64,000 nucleotides of DNA from NCBI GenBank assembly GCA_002723085.1, contig PBNK01000041.1:1-64000 (forward strand), in the 5' to 3' direction. The DNA comes from Crocinitomicaceae bacterium. GTDB lineage: Bacteria; Bacteroidota; Bacteroidia; Flavobacteriales_D; Parvicellaceae. Under the pieces are notes generated by a model that did not search any database, was not told the origin of the DNA, and worked only from the letters and a program-made list of their open reading frames with translations. A program made the translations under genes and the position numbers. Within the stretch, counting starts at the first letter, position 1; each line of letters begins with the position of its first letter. This document shows, piece by piece, positions 7,178 to 16,806 of this stretch.

Positions 7178-9835
7178 CTAGTCTTTAAGGTTTGGTATTT
7201 CTTTTTTAGAATGAGGATATAATTCCTTTGTTTCTTTTTCTTTAAGTTTCATAACAATATTTAAAGCATCAGGAACTACATCGCTACTTACTACAATCAA
7301 AGAGCCTTCTTTGGCATGTTCAACGGCGTATTTAATGGCTTCGCTTTCTAAATTGATGATTTTAACTGGTTTTTTAGGGTCAACATCAAGAATTCCGTCA
7401 TGAATTTCTTTAATTAGAGTTTCTTCATCTTTGCCTCTAAGATTTCTATCTTGTCTAATAATTACTTCATCAAACATTTCAGCAGATATTTGACCAAGTT
7501 CAAAATTATCTTGTTTTCTTCTATCGCCAATTCCAGCTACAATACCAACCTTAGGTTTTCCATCAAGTTTTTTTACATATTGATGTAAAGCTCGAAGTCC
7601 AGCTGGATTGTGAGCATAATCTAAAAGAACATCGAATTTATCAAAGTTAAACATGTTTAATCTTCCAGGAGTTTGTGATGGTGATGGAATAAAAGATTCT
7701 ATTGCTACTTTAATGTCCTCAATAGAAAATCCTTGTAAATAGGTTGCTAGTACACTTGCAAGAACATTTTGAATCATAAATGAAGCTTTTCCACCTTTAG
7801 TTAATGGAACATTAACCGCTTTAGAAACTCTCATTTTCCATTCTCCTCTATAAATTGTGATGTATCCATTTTCATATATTGCTGAAACACCTCCATTTCT
7901 AGAATGTTTTTTAATTCTAGGATTGGACTCTTCCATCGAGAAAAAAGCAACTTTTGATTGAACATTATTCTTCATATCATAAACCCTGTCGTCATCTGCA
8001 TTTAAAATAGCATAACCGTCTGGTTTTACAGTTTCAGGAACAACTCCTTTTACTTTTGCCAATTGATCAATCGTATGAATTCCTTTTAGTCCAAGGTGGT
8101 CGCCAGCTACATTGGTTACCACCCCAATGTCACATTTTTTAAATCCAAGACCAGCTCTTAAGATACCACCTCTTGCACATTCTAAAACAGCAAAATTTAC
8201 TGTAGGATCTTTTAAAACAAATTCAGCACTAACAGGACCTGTGCAGTCTCCAGTCATGAGCAATCTGTTTTGAATGTAGACTCCATCAGTTGTGGTATAA
8301 CCAACTCTTTTACCTTTCATTTTTGCAATGTGCGCAATTAATCTTGTGGTAGTCGTTTTTCCATTTGTCCCAGTTACTGCAATAATTGGGATTCTTGAAC
8401 TAGACCCAGGAGGAAATAGCATATCAACAACATGGCCACCAACATTTCGTGGTAAACCGCTTGTGGGTTGAATGTGCATTCTAAAACCAGGGCCAGCATT
8501 AACTTCAAGAACAGCTCCACCAGATTCATTTAAAGGCTTAGTCAAATCATGAGCCATTATGTCGATTCCACAAATGTCTAATCCAATGATTTTTGAAATT
8601 CTTTCCGCCATGAATACATTGTATGGGTGTATTAATTCAGTAACGTCTTCAGCAGTACCACCCGTACTTAAGTTTGCTGTACTTTTTAGATGAACCATCT
8701 GGTCTTTGTCAAGAACAGTTTCTGGAGTCATATTTTTTTCTTTAAGCAATTCAATAGTAAGTGAATTGATATCAATTTCAGTTAATACTTTTTCATGGCC
8801 ATAACCACGTCTTTCATCTTTATTTACTTCATCGACCAATTCTTGAATTGTTGATTTTCCATCTCCAACAACATGAGCAGGGGTTCTTTTGGCAGCAGCA
8901 ACAAGCTTGTTATCAATAACCAACAACCTATAATCTTCTCCAGTAATGAACTTCTCTACAATTACGAGTCTTGAAATTTCTTTAGCTTCACCAAAAGCTA
9001 TTAAAGCTTCGTCAATTGAGTTAATATTGGTAGTGATTCCTCTTCCATGATTTCCATTAACTGGTTTTATAACCAATGGAAAACCAACATAATCTACGGC
9101 TTCCCTTAACCCTCTTTCGGTTCTAATAATATCTCCTTTTGGAATTGGAACTTCAGCTTGTTCAAGTAAATCTTTAGTTTCTTCTTTATCACATGCTAAA
9201 TCAACTCCAATGTTGCTTGTTTGACTTGTTACAGTAGCTTGAATTCTTTGTTGATTAGCTCCATAACCAAGTTGGCATAATGAATATCTATTTAACCTAA
9301 GCCAAGGAATATTTCTCGCCTCAGCTTCTTTAATTATTGAAGCAGTACTTGGTCCTAGACCTTCATTTTGACGGATTTCTTTCATAGCCATTATGTCTTC
9401 TTCAAGATCATAACTTTCACCACTAATAAGGGCTTCAGCAATTCTAAATGCAGATTTTGCAGCGTATCTACCAACTTTACCAACCATATGGTTAAATACC
9501 ACAAAATAAACACCATGTTCACCATATGTTCTAGTTCTTCCAAAACCAACATCCATCCCTGCAAGCGTTTGAATTTCTAAAGCAATATGTTCAATAACAT
9601 GTCCCATCCAAGTTCCTTCTTCAACTCTTTGGAAAAACCCTCCAGCACAACCAACCGAACAACGATGTTCATACATCGTAGGAAACATATCCATTAATCT
9701 TTGGTGAAAACCATCAATTTTATTAGTTGGTAATTCTTCCATTTCTTCTAGATCAAGAACCATAACTGTTAGGTTATGTCTTCTAACGGACCAATAATTT
9801 GGACCTCTCATGGTTTTTATGTCAATTATCTTCAT
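7178..9835 (-). CDS. cphA: Cyanophycin synthetase
   Basis: An 885-residue protein of typical CphA length (about 870-900). Residues 1-160 form the N-terminal domain. An ATP-grasp domain covers about 215-470, with FPLVIKPVNGNHGRGI and VLEVNAGPGFRMH. A Mur-ligase-like domain follows, with P-loop GTNGKTTTT at 489-497, ECARGGILR at about 551-560 and the C-terminal segment LLDYAHNPAG. The enzyme makes multi-L-arginyl-poly-L-aspartate: the ATP-grasp domain adds Asp to the backbone and the Mur-like domain adds Arg to the side chain. The cyanophycinase gene is divergent from it and an isoaspartyl peptidase gene lies beyond, giving synthesis and breakdown together. Synthesis implies a cytoplasmic nitrogen/carbon store in this heterotroph. 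Family assignment is confident. Confidence 0.95.
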   Translation of the reverse strand: MKIIDIKTMRGPNYWSVRRHNLTVMVLDLEEMEELPTNKIDGFHQRLMDMFPTMYEHRCSVGCAGGFFQRVEEGTWMGHVIEHIALEIQTLAGMDVGFGRTRTYGEHGVYFVVFNHMVGKVGRYAAKSAFRIAEALISGESYDLEEDIMAMKEIRQNEGLGPSTASIIKEAEARNIPWLRLNRYSLCQLGYGANQQRIQATVTSQTSNIGVDLACDKEETKDLLEQAEVPIPKGDIIRTERGLREAVDYVGFPLVIKPVNGNHGRGITTNINSIDEALIAFGEAKEISRLVIVEKFITGEDYRLLVIDNKLVAAAKRTPAHVVGDGKSTIQELVDEVNKDERRGYGHEKVLTEIDINSLTIELLKEKNMTPETVLDKDQMVHLKSTANLSTGGTAEDVTELIHPYNVFMAERISKIIGLDICGIDIMAHDLTKPLNESGGAVLEVNAGPGFRMHIQPTSGLPRNVGGHVVDMLFPPGSSSRIPIIAVTGTNGKTTTTRLIAHIAKMKGKRVGYTTTDGVYIQNRLLMTGDCTGPVSAEFVLKDPTVNFAVLECARGGILRAGLGFKKCDIGVVTNVAGDHLGLKGIHTIDQLAKVKGVVPETVKPDGYAILNADDDRVYDMKNNVQSKVAFFSMEESNPRIKKHSRNGGVSAIYENGYITIYRGEWKMRVSKAVNVPLTKGGKASFMIQNVLASVLATYLQGFSIEDIKVAIESFIPSPSQTPGRLNMFNFDKFDVLLDYAHNPAGLRALHQYVKKLDGKPKVGIVAGIGDRRKQDNFELGQISAEMFDEVIIRQDRNLRGKDEETLIKEIHDGILDVDPKKPVKIINLESEAIKYAVEHAKEGSLIVVSSDVVPDALNIVMKLKEKETKELYPHSKKEIPNLKD

Positions 9836-9876
9836 GGCAACTTATGAGTTATTTTTAGTCTTGGATTAATTATTTG

Positions 9877-9884
9877 CAAATATA
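9877..9884 (-). promoter_or_regulatory. Candidate -7 element (TAnnTTTG) for cphA
   Basis: On the minus strand this reads TATATTTG, matching the Bacteroidota -7 consensus TAnnTTTG. It would give a leader of about 35 bases before the cphA ATG. No well-spaced -33 TTTG is visible, so support is partial. Confidence 0.4.
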
Positions 9885-9963
9885 TATTATCACTATCAAT
9901 AATTATTTATGATATTTGTTTTCTTTGCAAAAGTTTTTGTAAAAGTAACATTAATATAATTAG

Positions 9964-10812
9964 ATGTATAAAGGAACGCTAATCCCTATTGGAGGAAATG
10001 AAGATAAAGGTCATGAAGAAGAATCTGAACATGAATTTGTTACTGATGGGATTTTATCTCAAGTAGTTAAAGAAAGTGGGGGGGAGGATTCAATGATTGT
10101 TATTGTTCCAACTGCTTCAATGTTTCCAAAATCAGTAGGAAAGAATTACAAAAAAGCTTTTAAAAAGCTAGGGTGTACTAATGTTACAGTGCAAAACATT
10201 AATAAAAGATCTCAATGTGAAAAAAAGAAAATTATAGAGCTTTTTTCAAAAGCTGATTGTGTTTTTTTTAGTGGAGGAGATCAGTCAAGAATTGTCGACT
10301 TTATTGCAGATACAACAATTCATCAACTAATTATTGATAGACTCAAGAACGAAAATTTTGTTTTAGCTGGAACTAGTGCTGGAGCCATGTCCATGTCTAA
10401 AGAAATGATAATGGGAGGAAGCAGTAGCGAGTGTTTGGTTAAAGGTGCAGTAAAAATGAGAGAAGGAATGGGTTATATTGATGACATGATCATTGATTCT
10501 CATTTTGTAAATAGGGGAAGGTTTGGAAGACTTGCAGAAGCTATTGCGCAATTTCCAACACTCTTTGGTGTGGGCTTAGCTGAAGATACAGGTTTAATTA
10601 TTAAGGAAAATAAATTTGAAGTCATTGGCTCTGGAATGGTTATCATCTTCGATGCATCAAATTTAAGTCACAATAATCATAAAATATTAGAAGAAGGATT
10701 ACCTATGACAATGGCTAATTTAACTACACATATTTTAGCTTGTGGTGATAGTTTTTCAATATCTGACAGATCTGTTGAAGTCATGTCATTAGAAGTTTAT
10801 TTTAATCAATAA
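9964..10812 (+). CDS. cphB: Cyanophycinase (S51 serine peptidase)
   Basis: A 282-residue protein beginning with the family signature KGTLIPIGGNEDK. The nucleophile elbow GTSAGAMSMS places catalytic Ser at residue 138; VFFSGGDQSRI (about 100-110) and a conserved DSHFVNRGRFGRL segment follow. Cyanophycinase is a cytoplasmic exopeptidase that releases beta-Asp-Arg dipeptides from cyanophycin. No signal peptide is present, consistent with mobilising an internal store rather than scavenging external polymer. The gene is divergent from cphA (128-base gap), and its stop overlaps that of the convergent isoaspartyl peptidase gene by 7 bases. A seven-G run (10078-10084) encodes Gly-Gly. Confidence 0.95.
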   Translation: MYKGTLIPIGGNEDKGHEEESEHEFVTDGILSQVVKESGGEDSMIVIVPTASMFPKSVGKNYKKAFKKLGCTNVTVQNINKRSQCEKKKIIELFSKADCVFFSGGDQSRIVDFIADTTIHQLIIDRLKNENFVLAGTSAGAMSMSKEMIMGGSSSECLVKGAVKMREGMGYIDDMIIDSHFVNRGRFGRLAEAIAQFPTLFGVGLAEDTGLIIKENKFEVIGSGMVIIFDASNLSHNNHKILEEGLPMTMANLTTHILACGDSFSISDRSVEVMSLEVYFNQ

Positions 10813-11756
10813 ATTTCAATTTTATAAAGACCATTATTATCCATTGCAGCTCTATACATTCCTTCTGTATTAAAAGGGAGTTGAATATTACCTGAATGAT
10901 CTATTGCAATTAAACCTCCATCACCTCCAATTTTTAGAAGTCTTTCATGAATAACTTTATTGCAAGCATCTTCTAAATTCATACCTCCAAATTCCATCAT
11001 TGAGGAAACATCATAAGCAACAACTGCTCTTAAAAAATATTCTCCACTGCCAGTACATGAAATTGCACAAGTAGAATTATTAGCATAATTTCCAACGCCA
11101 ATAACAGGACTGTCGCCAATTCTTCCAAACTTTTTATTTGTCATTCCTCCTGTAGAAGTTGCTGCAGCTAAATTTCCATTATTATCTCTAGCAACAGCCC
11201 CAACAGTTCCAAATTTTTCTGGTGGTGTTTTTTTAGAATGATCCAGTTGAAATTTATCAGTGTCTTTAATTTCTAACCATTGTTTGTGTCTAAATTCATC
11301 AAAGAAATAATTATCATTTTCTATTTTACAATTAACCAGTTTAGCAAAATCTAATGCGCCTTCACCTGTTAGCATTACGTGATCGCTTTTTTCCATTACC
11401 TTTCTGGCTAGTTCAATTGGATTTTTAATTTGTTTTACACAACAAACAGACCCTGCCTCTAAATTTTCTCCATTCATAATTGAAGCATCCATTTCATGTT
11501 TTCCCGTATTTGTAAAAACAGATCCTTTGCCAGCATTAAAAAGAGGGTTGTTTTCCAATTCTATAACGGCTTTTTCAACAGCATCTATTGCGTTTCCATC
11601 TTTTTTTAAAATTTCATATCCAGATTCTAATGCTTGCTTTAATCCATTTAGATAATTTTTTTCAAGCTCTGGGTTCATTTGACTTTTTAAAATAGTTCCT
11701 GCTCCACCATGAATTGCTATGCCAGTTTTCTTCATTTTAATATTTATATGCATCAA
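10806..11756 (-). CDS. iaaA: Isoaspartyl peptidase / plant-type L-asparaginase (Ntn hydrolase)
   Basis: A 316-residue precursor of the Ntn-hydrolase asparaginase family: AIHGGAGTI near the N-terminus, NPLFNAGKGSVF, and the autocleavage site FGTVGAVARD, whose Thr184 becomes the N-terminal nucleophile of the beta subunit. ATSTGGMTNK and GRIGDSPVIG follow. These enzymes hydrolyse beta-aspartyl dipeptides such as the beta-Asp-Arg released by cyanophycinase. This completes the path to free Asp and Arg. The first ATG gives seven extra residues (MMHINIK); a start at Met8 (11735) fits the family better. No signal peptide is visible, so it is probably cytoplasmic. It lies tail to tail with cphB. Confidence 0.9.
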   Translation of the reverse strand: MMHINIKMKKTGIAIHGGAGTILKSQMNPELEKNYLNGLKQALESGYEILKKDGNAIDAVEKAVIELENNPLFNAGKGSVFTNTGKHEMDASIMNGENLEAGSVCCVKQIKNPIELARKVMEKSDHVMLTGEGALDFAKLVNCKIENDNYFFDEFRHKQWLEIKDTDKFQLDHSKKTPPEKFGTVGAVARDNNGNLAAATSTGGMTNKKFGRIGDSPVIGVGNYANNSTCAISCTGSGEYFLRAVVAYDVSSMMEFGGMNLEDACNKVIHERLLKIGGDGGLIAIDHSGNIQLPFNTEGMYRAAMDNNGLYKIEIY

Positions 11757-11795
11757 ATTTAATATTCTAAATTATTATCAAGTCAATTATAACAA

Positions 11796-11813
11796 TAGAA
11801 ATTTATGTTTCTA
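11796..11813. promoter_or_regulatory. Palindrome TAGAAA-N6-TTTCTA between iaaA and fhs
   Basis: Perfect 6-bp arms are separated by 6 bases, 18 bp in total, in the 100-base divergent region between the isoaspartyl peptidase and formate-THF ligase genes. It is 43 bases before the fhs start. This could be a transcription-factor site. Palindromes of this size occur by chance in AT-rich DNA, so support is weak. Confidence 0.25.
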
Positions 11814-11856
11814 ATAAAAATAACATTGTGTATATTACACTCTAATTTTAATAAAA

Positions 11857-13536
11857 ATGAGTAAAGTTAAAAGCGATATTGAAATTGCTCAAGAAGCACA
11901 AATGTTACACATTAATGATGTAGCATCTAAAGTCAATATAAATATTGATGAATTAGAATTATATGGAAAGTACAAAGCTAAGCTTCCTATAGATTTGATT
12001 AGCCCTGATAGGTTGAGTCAAAACAATTTAATTTTGGTAACTGCTATGACTCCAACACCAGCTGGTGAAGGAAAAACAACTACTTCAATTGGATTAACGG
12101 AGGGATTAAATAAAATTGGAAAAAATGCCCTTGTTGTATTAAGGGAACCTTCACTTGGTCCAGTTTTTGGAATAAAAGGTGGCGCGGCAGGTGGTGGTTA
12201 TTCTCAAGTAGTTCCAATGGAAGATATCAATTTGCATTTTACTGGAGATTTTTCTGCTATAGAAAAGGCTAATAATTTATTATCTGCTCTTGTAGATAAT
12301 AACATTCAGAGCAAAACAAGAAATTTAAATATCGATCCAAGAACAATTGTTTGGAAACGAGTTATGGATATGAACGATAGAGCTCTCAGAGACATTACTA
12401 TTGGATTGGGGGGGACGGCCAATGGTGTTCCTAGACAAGATGGGTTTAATATAACACCAGCATCTGAAGTAATGGCTATATTATGTATGGCAGAAGATTT
12501 TGAAGATTTGAAAAATCGATTAGGGAATATTTTTATTGGATTCACATTTGATAAAAAGCCGATTTATGCAAAAGATTTAAAAGCAGAAAATGCTATGGCT
12601 ATTTTATTGAAAGACGCTATAAAACCTAATTTAGTTCAAACACTTGAAGGTAATCCCGCTATCATTCATGGTGGTCCATTTGCAAATATTGCTCAGGGAA
12701 CTAATACCATAATTGCTACTAAAATGGGTTTATCGTTGGGTGATTATGTAGTTACTGAAGCAGGTTTTGGTGCCGATTTAGGTGCCGAAAAATTTTTAAA
12801 TATTAAATGTGTTTCTGCTAGTTTATCTCCAAAAGCATTGGTTTTAGTTGCTACCATACGTGCATTAAGACACCATGGGGGTGCAAAAAAGGATGATTAC
12901 AATACACCAAGTTTAGAAAAAGTTAAAAAAGGCATTAATAACCTAAATAAGCATATTGAAAATTGTAAAAAATTTGGTTTAAACCCTGTAGTTGCTATTA
13001 ATGCATTTCCATCTGATTCAAATGAAGAAGTTAATTTTATTATTGAAAATTGTAAAAACATAGGAGTAAAGGCAGTTGTAGCAAGTGGTTGGGAAAAAGG
13101 TGGTGACGGTATGATAGACCTTGCTGAATCAGTAGTTGATGAAATTGAAAATGGAAATAATAGTTTTAAACCTTTGTACGATTGGAATAAATCTGTTAAG
13201 GATAAAATTGAAATGATTGCTAAACAAATTTATGGCGCAAATGGAGTTGAATATTCAAAAAAAGCAATGACTGAGCTTATTAAAATAAATGATTTAGGTT
13301 TAAATCACTTGCCAATATGTATGGCTAAAACTCAAAAGTCATTTAGTGATAATGATTCTCTTCTAGGTAGACCCGAAGGTTTCATTGTTACTGTAAGAGA
13401 GTTTGAATTTGCTGCTGGCGCTGGATTTATTATACCTATATTAGGTAAAATGATGAGAATGCCTGGTTTGCCTGCGATTCCAGCTTCAGAAGGAATGAAT
13501 ATTGATAATAATGGTAAAATTTCTGGACTTTCTTGA
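11857..13536 (+). CDS. fhs: Formate--tetrahydrofolate ligase
   Basis: A 559-residue protein matching the usual family length of about 555. The ATP-binding P-loop [10 protein letters not shown] is at residues 65-74, followed by [23 protein letters not shown] and later [14 protein letters not shown]. The enzyme joins formate and tetrahydrofolate to 10-formyl-THF using ATP and can run in reverse. It heads an operon with fdhD (stop and start share one base) and a molybdopterin formate-dehydrogenase-like gene, linking folate one-carbon units to formate oxidation. A seven-G run at 12408-12414 encodes a Gly-Gly. Highly conserved; assignment secure. Confidence 0.97.
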   Translation: MSKVKSDIEIAQEAQMLHINDVASKVNINIDELELYGKYKAKLPIDLISPDRLSQNNLILVTAMTPTPAGEGKTTTSIGLTEGLNKIGKNALVVLREPSLGPVFGIKGGAAGGGYSQVVPMEDINLHFTGDFSAIEKANNLLSALVDNNIQSKTRNLNIDPRTIVWKRVMDMNDRALRDITIGLGGTANGVPRQDGFNITPASEVMAILCMAEDFEDLKNRLGNIFIGFTFDKKPIYAKDLKAENAMAILLKDAIKPNLVQTLEGNPAIIHGGPFANIAQGTNTIIATKMGLSLGDYVVTEAGFGADLGAEKFLNIKCVSASLSPKALVLVATIRALRHHGGAKKDDYNTPSLEKVKKGINNLNKHIENCKKFGLNPVVAINAFPSDSNEEVNFIIENCKNIGVKAVVASGWEKGGDGMIDLAESVVDEIENGNNSFKPLYDWNKSVKDKIEMIAKQIYGANGVEYSKKAMTELIKINDLGLNHLPICMAKTQKSFSDNDSLLGRPEGFIVTVREFEFAAGAGFIIPILGKMMRMPGLPAIPASEGMNIDNNGKISGLS

Positions 13537-14315
13537 TGAATGAAGTATTGCCTAAATATCAAGCTGAAAAATTTCAGGATGGTAAACTAAATCAAGTAGA
13601 AGATTATTTATCTGTTGAAGAAGCTTTGCAAATAAACATAAATAGTACACCCTTTACTGTAATAATGAGATCGCCAGGAAATGAAATTGATATGATTAGA
13701 GGGTTACTGTATAATGAAGACATTTATACAAACTCTGAAAGTTTAACTTTTTCATATGTTAAAAAAAACAAATTAGGATATATTACTGAAGTTAATGTTG
13801 ATATTGATTCAAATTCTCTTGGAAACGGTTATTTAAATAGCAGAAGTTTATTAAGTGTTTCTTCTTGTGGAATTTGTGGAAAAAGAGAATTAGGAGATCT
13901 ATCTGTTAAAGGAAAAAAACTTAAAGGTTTTCAATTTCCTTTAGAATTAATTGATGAAATGTTTCAAGTTATGGAATCTAATCAATTAAATTTTTCAAAA
14001 TCTGGAGGATCTCATGCAGCAGCAGCTTTTGATATTTTAGGTAAAATGCTGACTATTAAAGAAGATATAGGTAGGCATAATGCAGTAGATAAAGTAGTTG
14101 GTAATTTAATAAATAAATCTTTGATTTCAAGTGCAGTTTTTATAGCTGTATCAGGAAGGGTTTCTTATGAAATTATAACGAAAACATTTAGGGCTAAAAT
14201 TCCAATTCTTTTAGCAGTTTCTGCTCCTTCTTCTTTAGCTATAGATTTTGCGAAAGAATTGGGAATTACAGTTTTTGGATTTTGTAGAAAAGGCAAATCA
14301 ACCAGATATTCTTAA
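13536..14315 (+). CDS. fdhD: Formate dehydrogenase accessory sulfurtransferase FdhD
   Basis: A 259-residue protein from the ATG at 13536 (TGATG overlap with the fhs stop). The TTG three bases earlier is a less likely start. The sulfurtransferase motif SSCGICGK places CxxC at residues 111-114. SGGSHAAAAF and DIGRHNAVDKV are typical FdhD cofactor-binding segments. FdhD passes sulfur from a cysteine desulfurase to the molybdenum cofactor, which activates formate dehydrogenases. Its position directly before a formate-dehydrogenase-like gene (11-base gap) supports the formate role of that enzyme. Confidence 0.95.
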   Translation: MNEVLPKYQAEKFQDGKLNQVEDYLSVEEALQININSTPFTVIMRSPGNEIDMIRGLLYNEDIYTNSESLTFSYVKKNKLGYITEVNVDIDSNSLGNGYLNSRSLLSVSSCGICGKRELGDLSVKGKKLKGFQFPLELIDEMFQVMESNQLNFSKSGGSHAAAAFDILGKMLTIKEDIGRHNAVDKVVGNLINKSLISSAVFIAVSGRVSYEIITKTFRAKIPILLAVSAPSSLAIDFAKELGITVFGFCRKGKSTRYS

Positions 14316-14326
14316 ATTTAATATAT

Positions 14327-16624
14327 ATGGGGAAACTTAATGAAAATTCAGCTCAACCACCGCAGAAATTTACAGGGATAAAACTTGGTCATCCTAAATC
14401 TTATGCTGCTGGTATTCCTGCTATTTTATCTTCTTTGAATCATATTAAGAAGGAAGTTGGCGTTGTTAATGGAGTTAAGTTGTTGAATAAAATGAATCAG
14501 TTTAAGGGTTTTGATTGTCCAGGTTGTGCATGGCCAGATCCTGATGATAAAAGAGCTTTACTTTCAGAATATTGTGAAAATGGAGCTAAAGCTATAGCTG
14601 AGGAGTATACTAAATTTAAAGCTGATCCTAAGTTTTTTTCTGAAAACACAGTAAAAAGTATGTTGGGATGGTCTGATTATGAAATTGGTAAATCAGGTAG
14701 AATTACTTCGCCCATGTTTTACAATTCTCAGTCTGATAAATATGAAGAAATTTCATGGAATGGAGCTTTTAAATTAATTGTTAAAGAACTGAAATCTTTA
14801 GATGATCCTAACGAAGCTGTTTTTTATACATCTGGTAGAACTAGCAATGAAGCTGCATTTTTATATCAACTTATGATTAGAAAATTTGGAACAAATAATT
14901 TACCAGATTGTTCAAATATGTGTCATGAAAGTAGTGGGACTGCTTTATCTGAAACTTTAGGTATTGGCAAAGGTTCTGTAACACTTGATGATTTTAATCA
15001 TGCTGAATTGGTTATTGTAATTGGTCAAAACCCTGGGACTAATCATCCAAGAATGTTATCTGCTTTAAGAAATACAAAGGATGCGGGTGGTAAAATTATA
15101 TCGGTTAATCCCTTGCCTGAAGCAGGATTGGTTAGTTTTAAAGATCCACAAAAACCTTTAGAATGGGTTAGTTCTGGAACAAATTTGACTGATTTATATG
15201 TTCCAGTTAGGATTAATGGAGATTTATCTTTTTTAAAGGCTGTTAATTATTTGTTAAACCAAAAGGAGAAATCTGAGCCTAATTCTCAATTTGATTGGGA
15301 TTTTATTAATTCTAAAACAGATGGATTTGAGGCTTTTATTAAAGATGTTAATAATCAGGATTTTAATAAGTTGGTTAAGAATAGTGGAGTGGAGGTTGAT
15401 GTTATAAAAAATGCTGCTGATTTAATAGGAGAAAAAAAGAAAATTATTGTTTGTTGGGCTATGGGACTCACTCAGCATAAAAACGGAGTTGCCAATATTC
15501 AAGAAATAGTTAATTTATTATTATTAAAAGGAAGTATCGGTAAAAAAGGAGCTGGTACATGTCCAGTAAGGGGGCATTCAAATGTACAAGGAGACAGAAC
15601 TATGGGGATTTGGGAGAAGCCACCTTTATCTTTTTTAAATAAACTTGGGAGTGTTTTTGATTTTACTCCACCAACAAATCATGGTTATGATGTTGTTGAG
15701 TCAATTAAAGCTATGTATGAAAACAAAGTAAAAGTGTTTTTTGCGATGGGAGGAAATTTTTTGTCAGCTACACCTGATACTGAATTAACTGGAAAAGCTT
15801 TAAAGAAATGTAATCTAACTGTACATGTTTCAACAAAATTAAATAGAAGTCATTTGATTCATGGTAAAGATGCTTTAATACTACCTGTTTTAGGTAGATC
15901 AGAAATTGATAATCAAAAAAGTGGAAAACAGTTCGTTACAGTAGAAAACAGTATGGGTGTTGTTCATTCTTCTTCAGGGTCAATGAACCCTATTTCAGAA
16001 AATTTAATAAGTGAACCTGAACTTGTTTGTAAATTATCATGTTTTCTTTTTGAAAAAGAAAAAGATATGTGGAATCTTTTTATGAATGATTACAATAATA
16101 TTAGAGATAAAATTGAGGCAGTTATTCCTGGTTTTGAGTCATTTAATGAAAGAGTTAAAAATCCTTCAGGTTTTTATCTTCCTAATAATTCTAGAGAAGG
16201 AGACTTTACCAAAACTTCAACCAAAAAGGCAAATTTTACTGTTCATCAAATACCAGAATTTTCTTTAAAAAAAGAAGAGCTCATAATGATGACCATTAGG
16301 ACTCATGATCAATATAATACAACTATTTATGGTCTACATGATAGATACAGAGGTGTTTATAATGAAAGAAGAGTAATCTTTATGAATGAATTTGATATGA
16401 CAGAAAGAGGATTACAAAATTTAGATAAAGTAGATATAGTTGGTCATTATAATGGTGAAAAAAGACATGCTAATGGTTTTCTTGTAGTCAAGTACCCAAT
16501 TCCTATAAATTGTACTGCAACTTATTTTCCTGAAGCAAATGTTTTAGTTCCTATTGATAGTGTTGCGGAAAAAAGCAATACACCTACATCGAAATATATT
16601 GTTGTAACAGTTCATAAAACATAG
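14327..16624 (+). CDS. FdhF/YdeP-type molybdopterin oxidoreductase (probable formate dehydrogenase)
   Basis: A 765-residue molybdopterin enzyme of the YdeP subgroup. It has KGFDCPGCAWPDP (Cys64, Cys67), the bis-MGD domain segments YTSGRTSNEAAFLYQ and VIGQNPGTNHPRM, and a C-terminal cofactor domain with TIRTHDQYNTTIYG. The segment NMCHESSG puts Cys199-His200 where formate dehydrogenase H has its SeCys-His pair, so Cys is the likely Mo ligand. No canonical four-Cys [4Fe-4S] motif is seen at the N-terminus, only one CxxC. The electron acceptor is unknown. The operon with fdhD and fhs supports formate oxidation; another substrate remains possible. No signal peptide, so cytoplasmic. Confidence 0.85.
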   Translation: MGKLNENSAQPPQKFTGIKLGHPKSYAAGIPAILSSLNHIKKEVGVVNGVKLLNKMNQFKGFDCPGCAWPDPDDKRALLSEYCENGAKAIAEEYTKFKADPKFFSENTVKSMLGWSDYEIGKSGRITSPMFYNSQSDKYEEISWNGAFKLIVKELKSLDDPNEAVFYTSGRTSNEAAFLYQLMIRKFGTNNLPDCSNMCHESSGTALSETLGIGKGSVTLDDFNHAELVIVIGQNPGTNHPRMLSALRNTKDAGGKIISVNPLPEAGLVSFKDPQKPLEWVSSGTNLTDLYVPVRINGDLSFLKAVNYLLNQKEKSEPNSQFDWDFINSKTDGFEAFIKDVNNQDFNKLVKNSGVEVDVIKNAADLIGEKKKIIVCWAMGLTQHKNGVANIQEIVNLLLLKGSIGKKGAGTCPVRGHSNVQGDRTMGIWEKPPLSFLNKLGSVFDFTPPTNHGYDVVESIKAMYENKVKVFFAMGGNFLSATPDTELTGKALKKCNLTVHVSTKLNRSHLIHGKDALILPVLGRSEIDNQKSGKQFVTVENSMGVVHSSSGSMNPISENLISEPELVCKLSCFLFEKEKDMWNLFMNDYNNIRDKIEAVIPGFESFNERVKNPSGFYLPNNSREGDFTKTSTKKANFTVHQIPEFSLKKEELIMMTIRTHDQYNTTIYGLHDRYRGVYNERRVIFMNEFDMTERGLQNLDKVDIVGHYNGEKRHANGFLVVKYPIPINCTATYFPEANVLVPIDSVAEKSNTPTSKYIVVTVHKT

Positions 16625-16769
16625 TTTTTATTTGTATAAAGCAATTAAAAACAAGCTCAAATAAATTTATATTTTTTGATGAAATCAATATGAATTATAA
16701 TATTGTTTAATTAAATTTTCTTTGTTATTAAATAGTTGGTTCAAATATAAATTGATATTAATTTTAGAC

Positions 16770-16777
16770 TAGCTTTG
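16770..16777 (+). promoter_or_regulatory. Candidate -7 element TAGCTTTG for the desaturase pair
   Basis: TAGCTTTG matches TAnnTTTG. A TTG lies about 15 bases upstream, and the ATG of the first desaturase is 29 bases downstream. The rest of the 182-base gap (16625-16806) is AT-rich with no gene or hairpin recognised. Confidence 0.4.
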
Positions 16778-16806
16778 CTTAATAATTGAATATAATTGTC
16801 TAATAA

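Noticed and set aside
14900-14940. Selenocysteine-type formate dehydrogenase
   Set aside because: The position equivalent to SeCys is TGT (Cys199) in NMCHESSG, with no in-frame TGA.
16625-16806. A small RNA or riboswitch in the 182-base gap before the desaturases
   Set aside because: The sequence is plain AT-rich with no stable stem or recognisable aptamer; only a candidate -7 element was kept.
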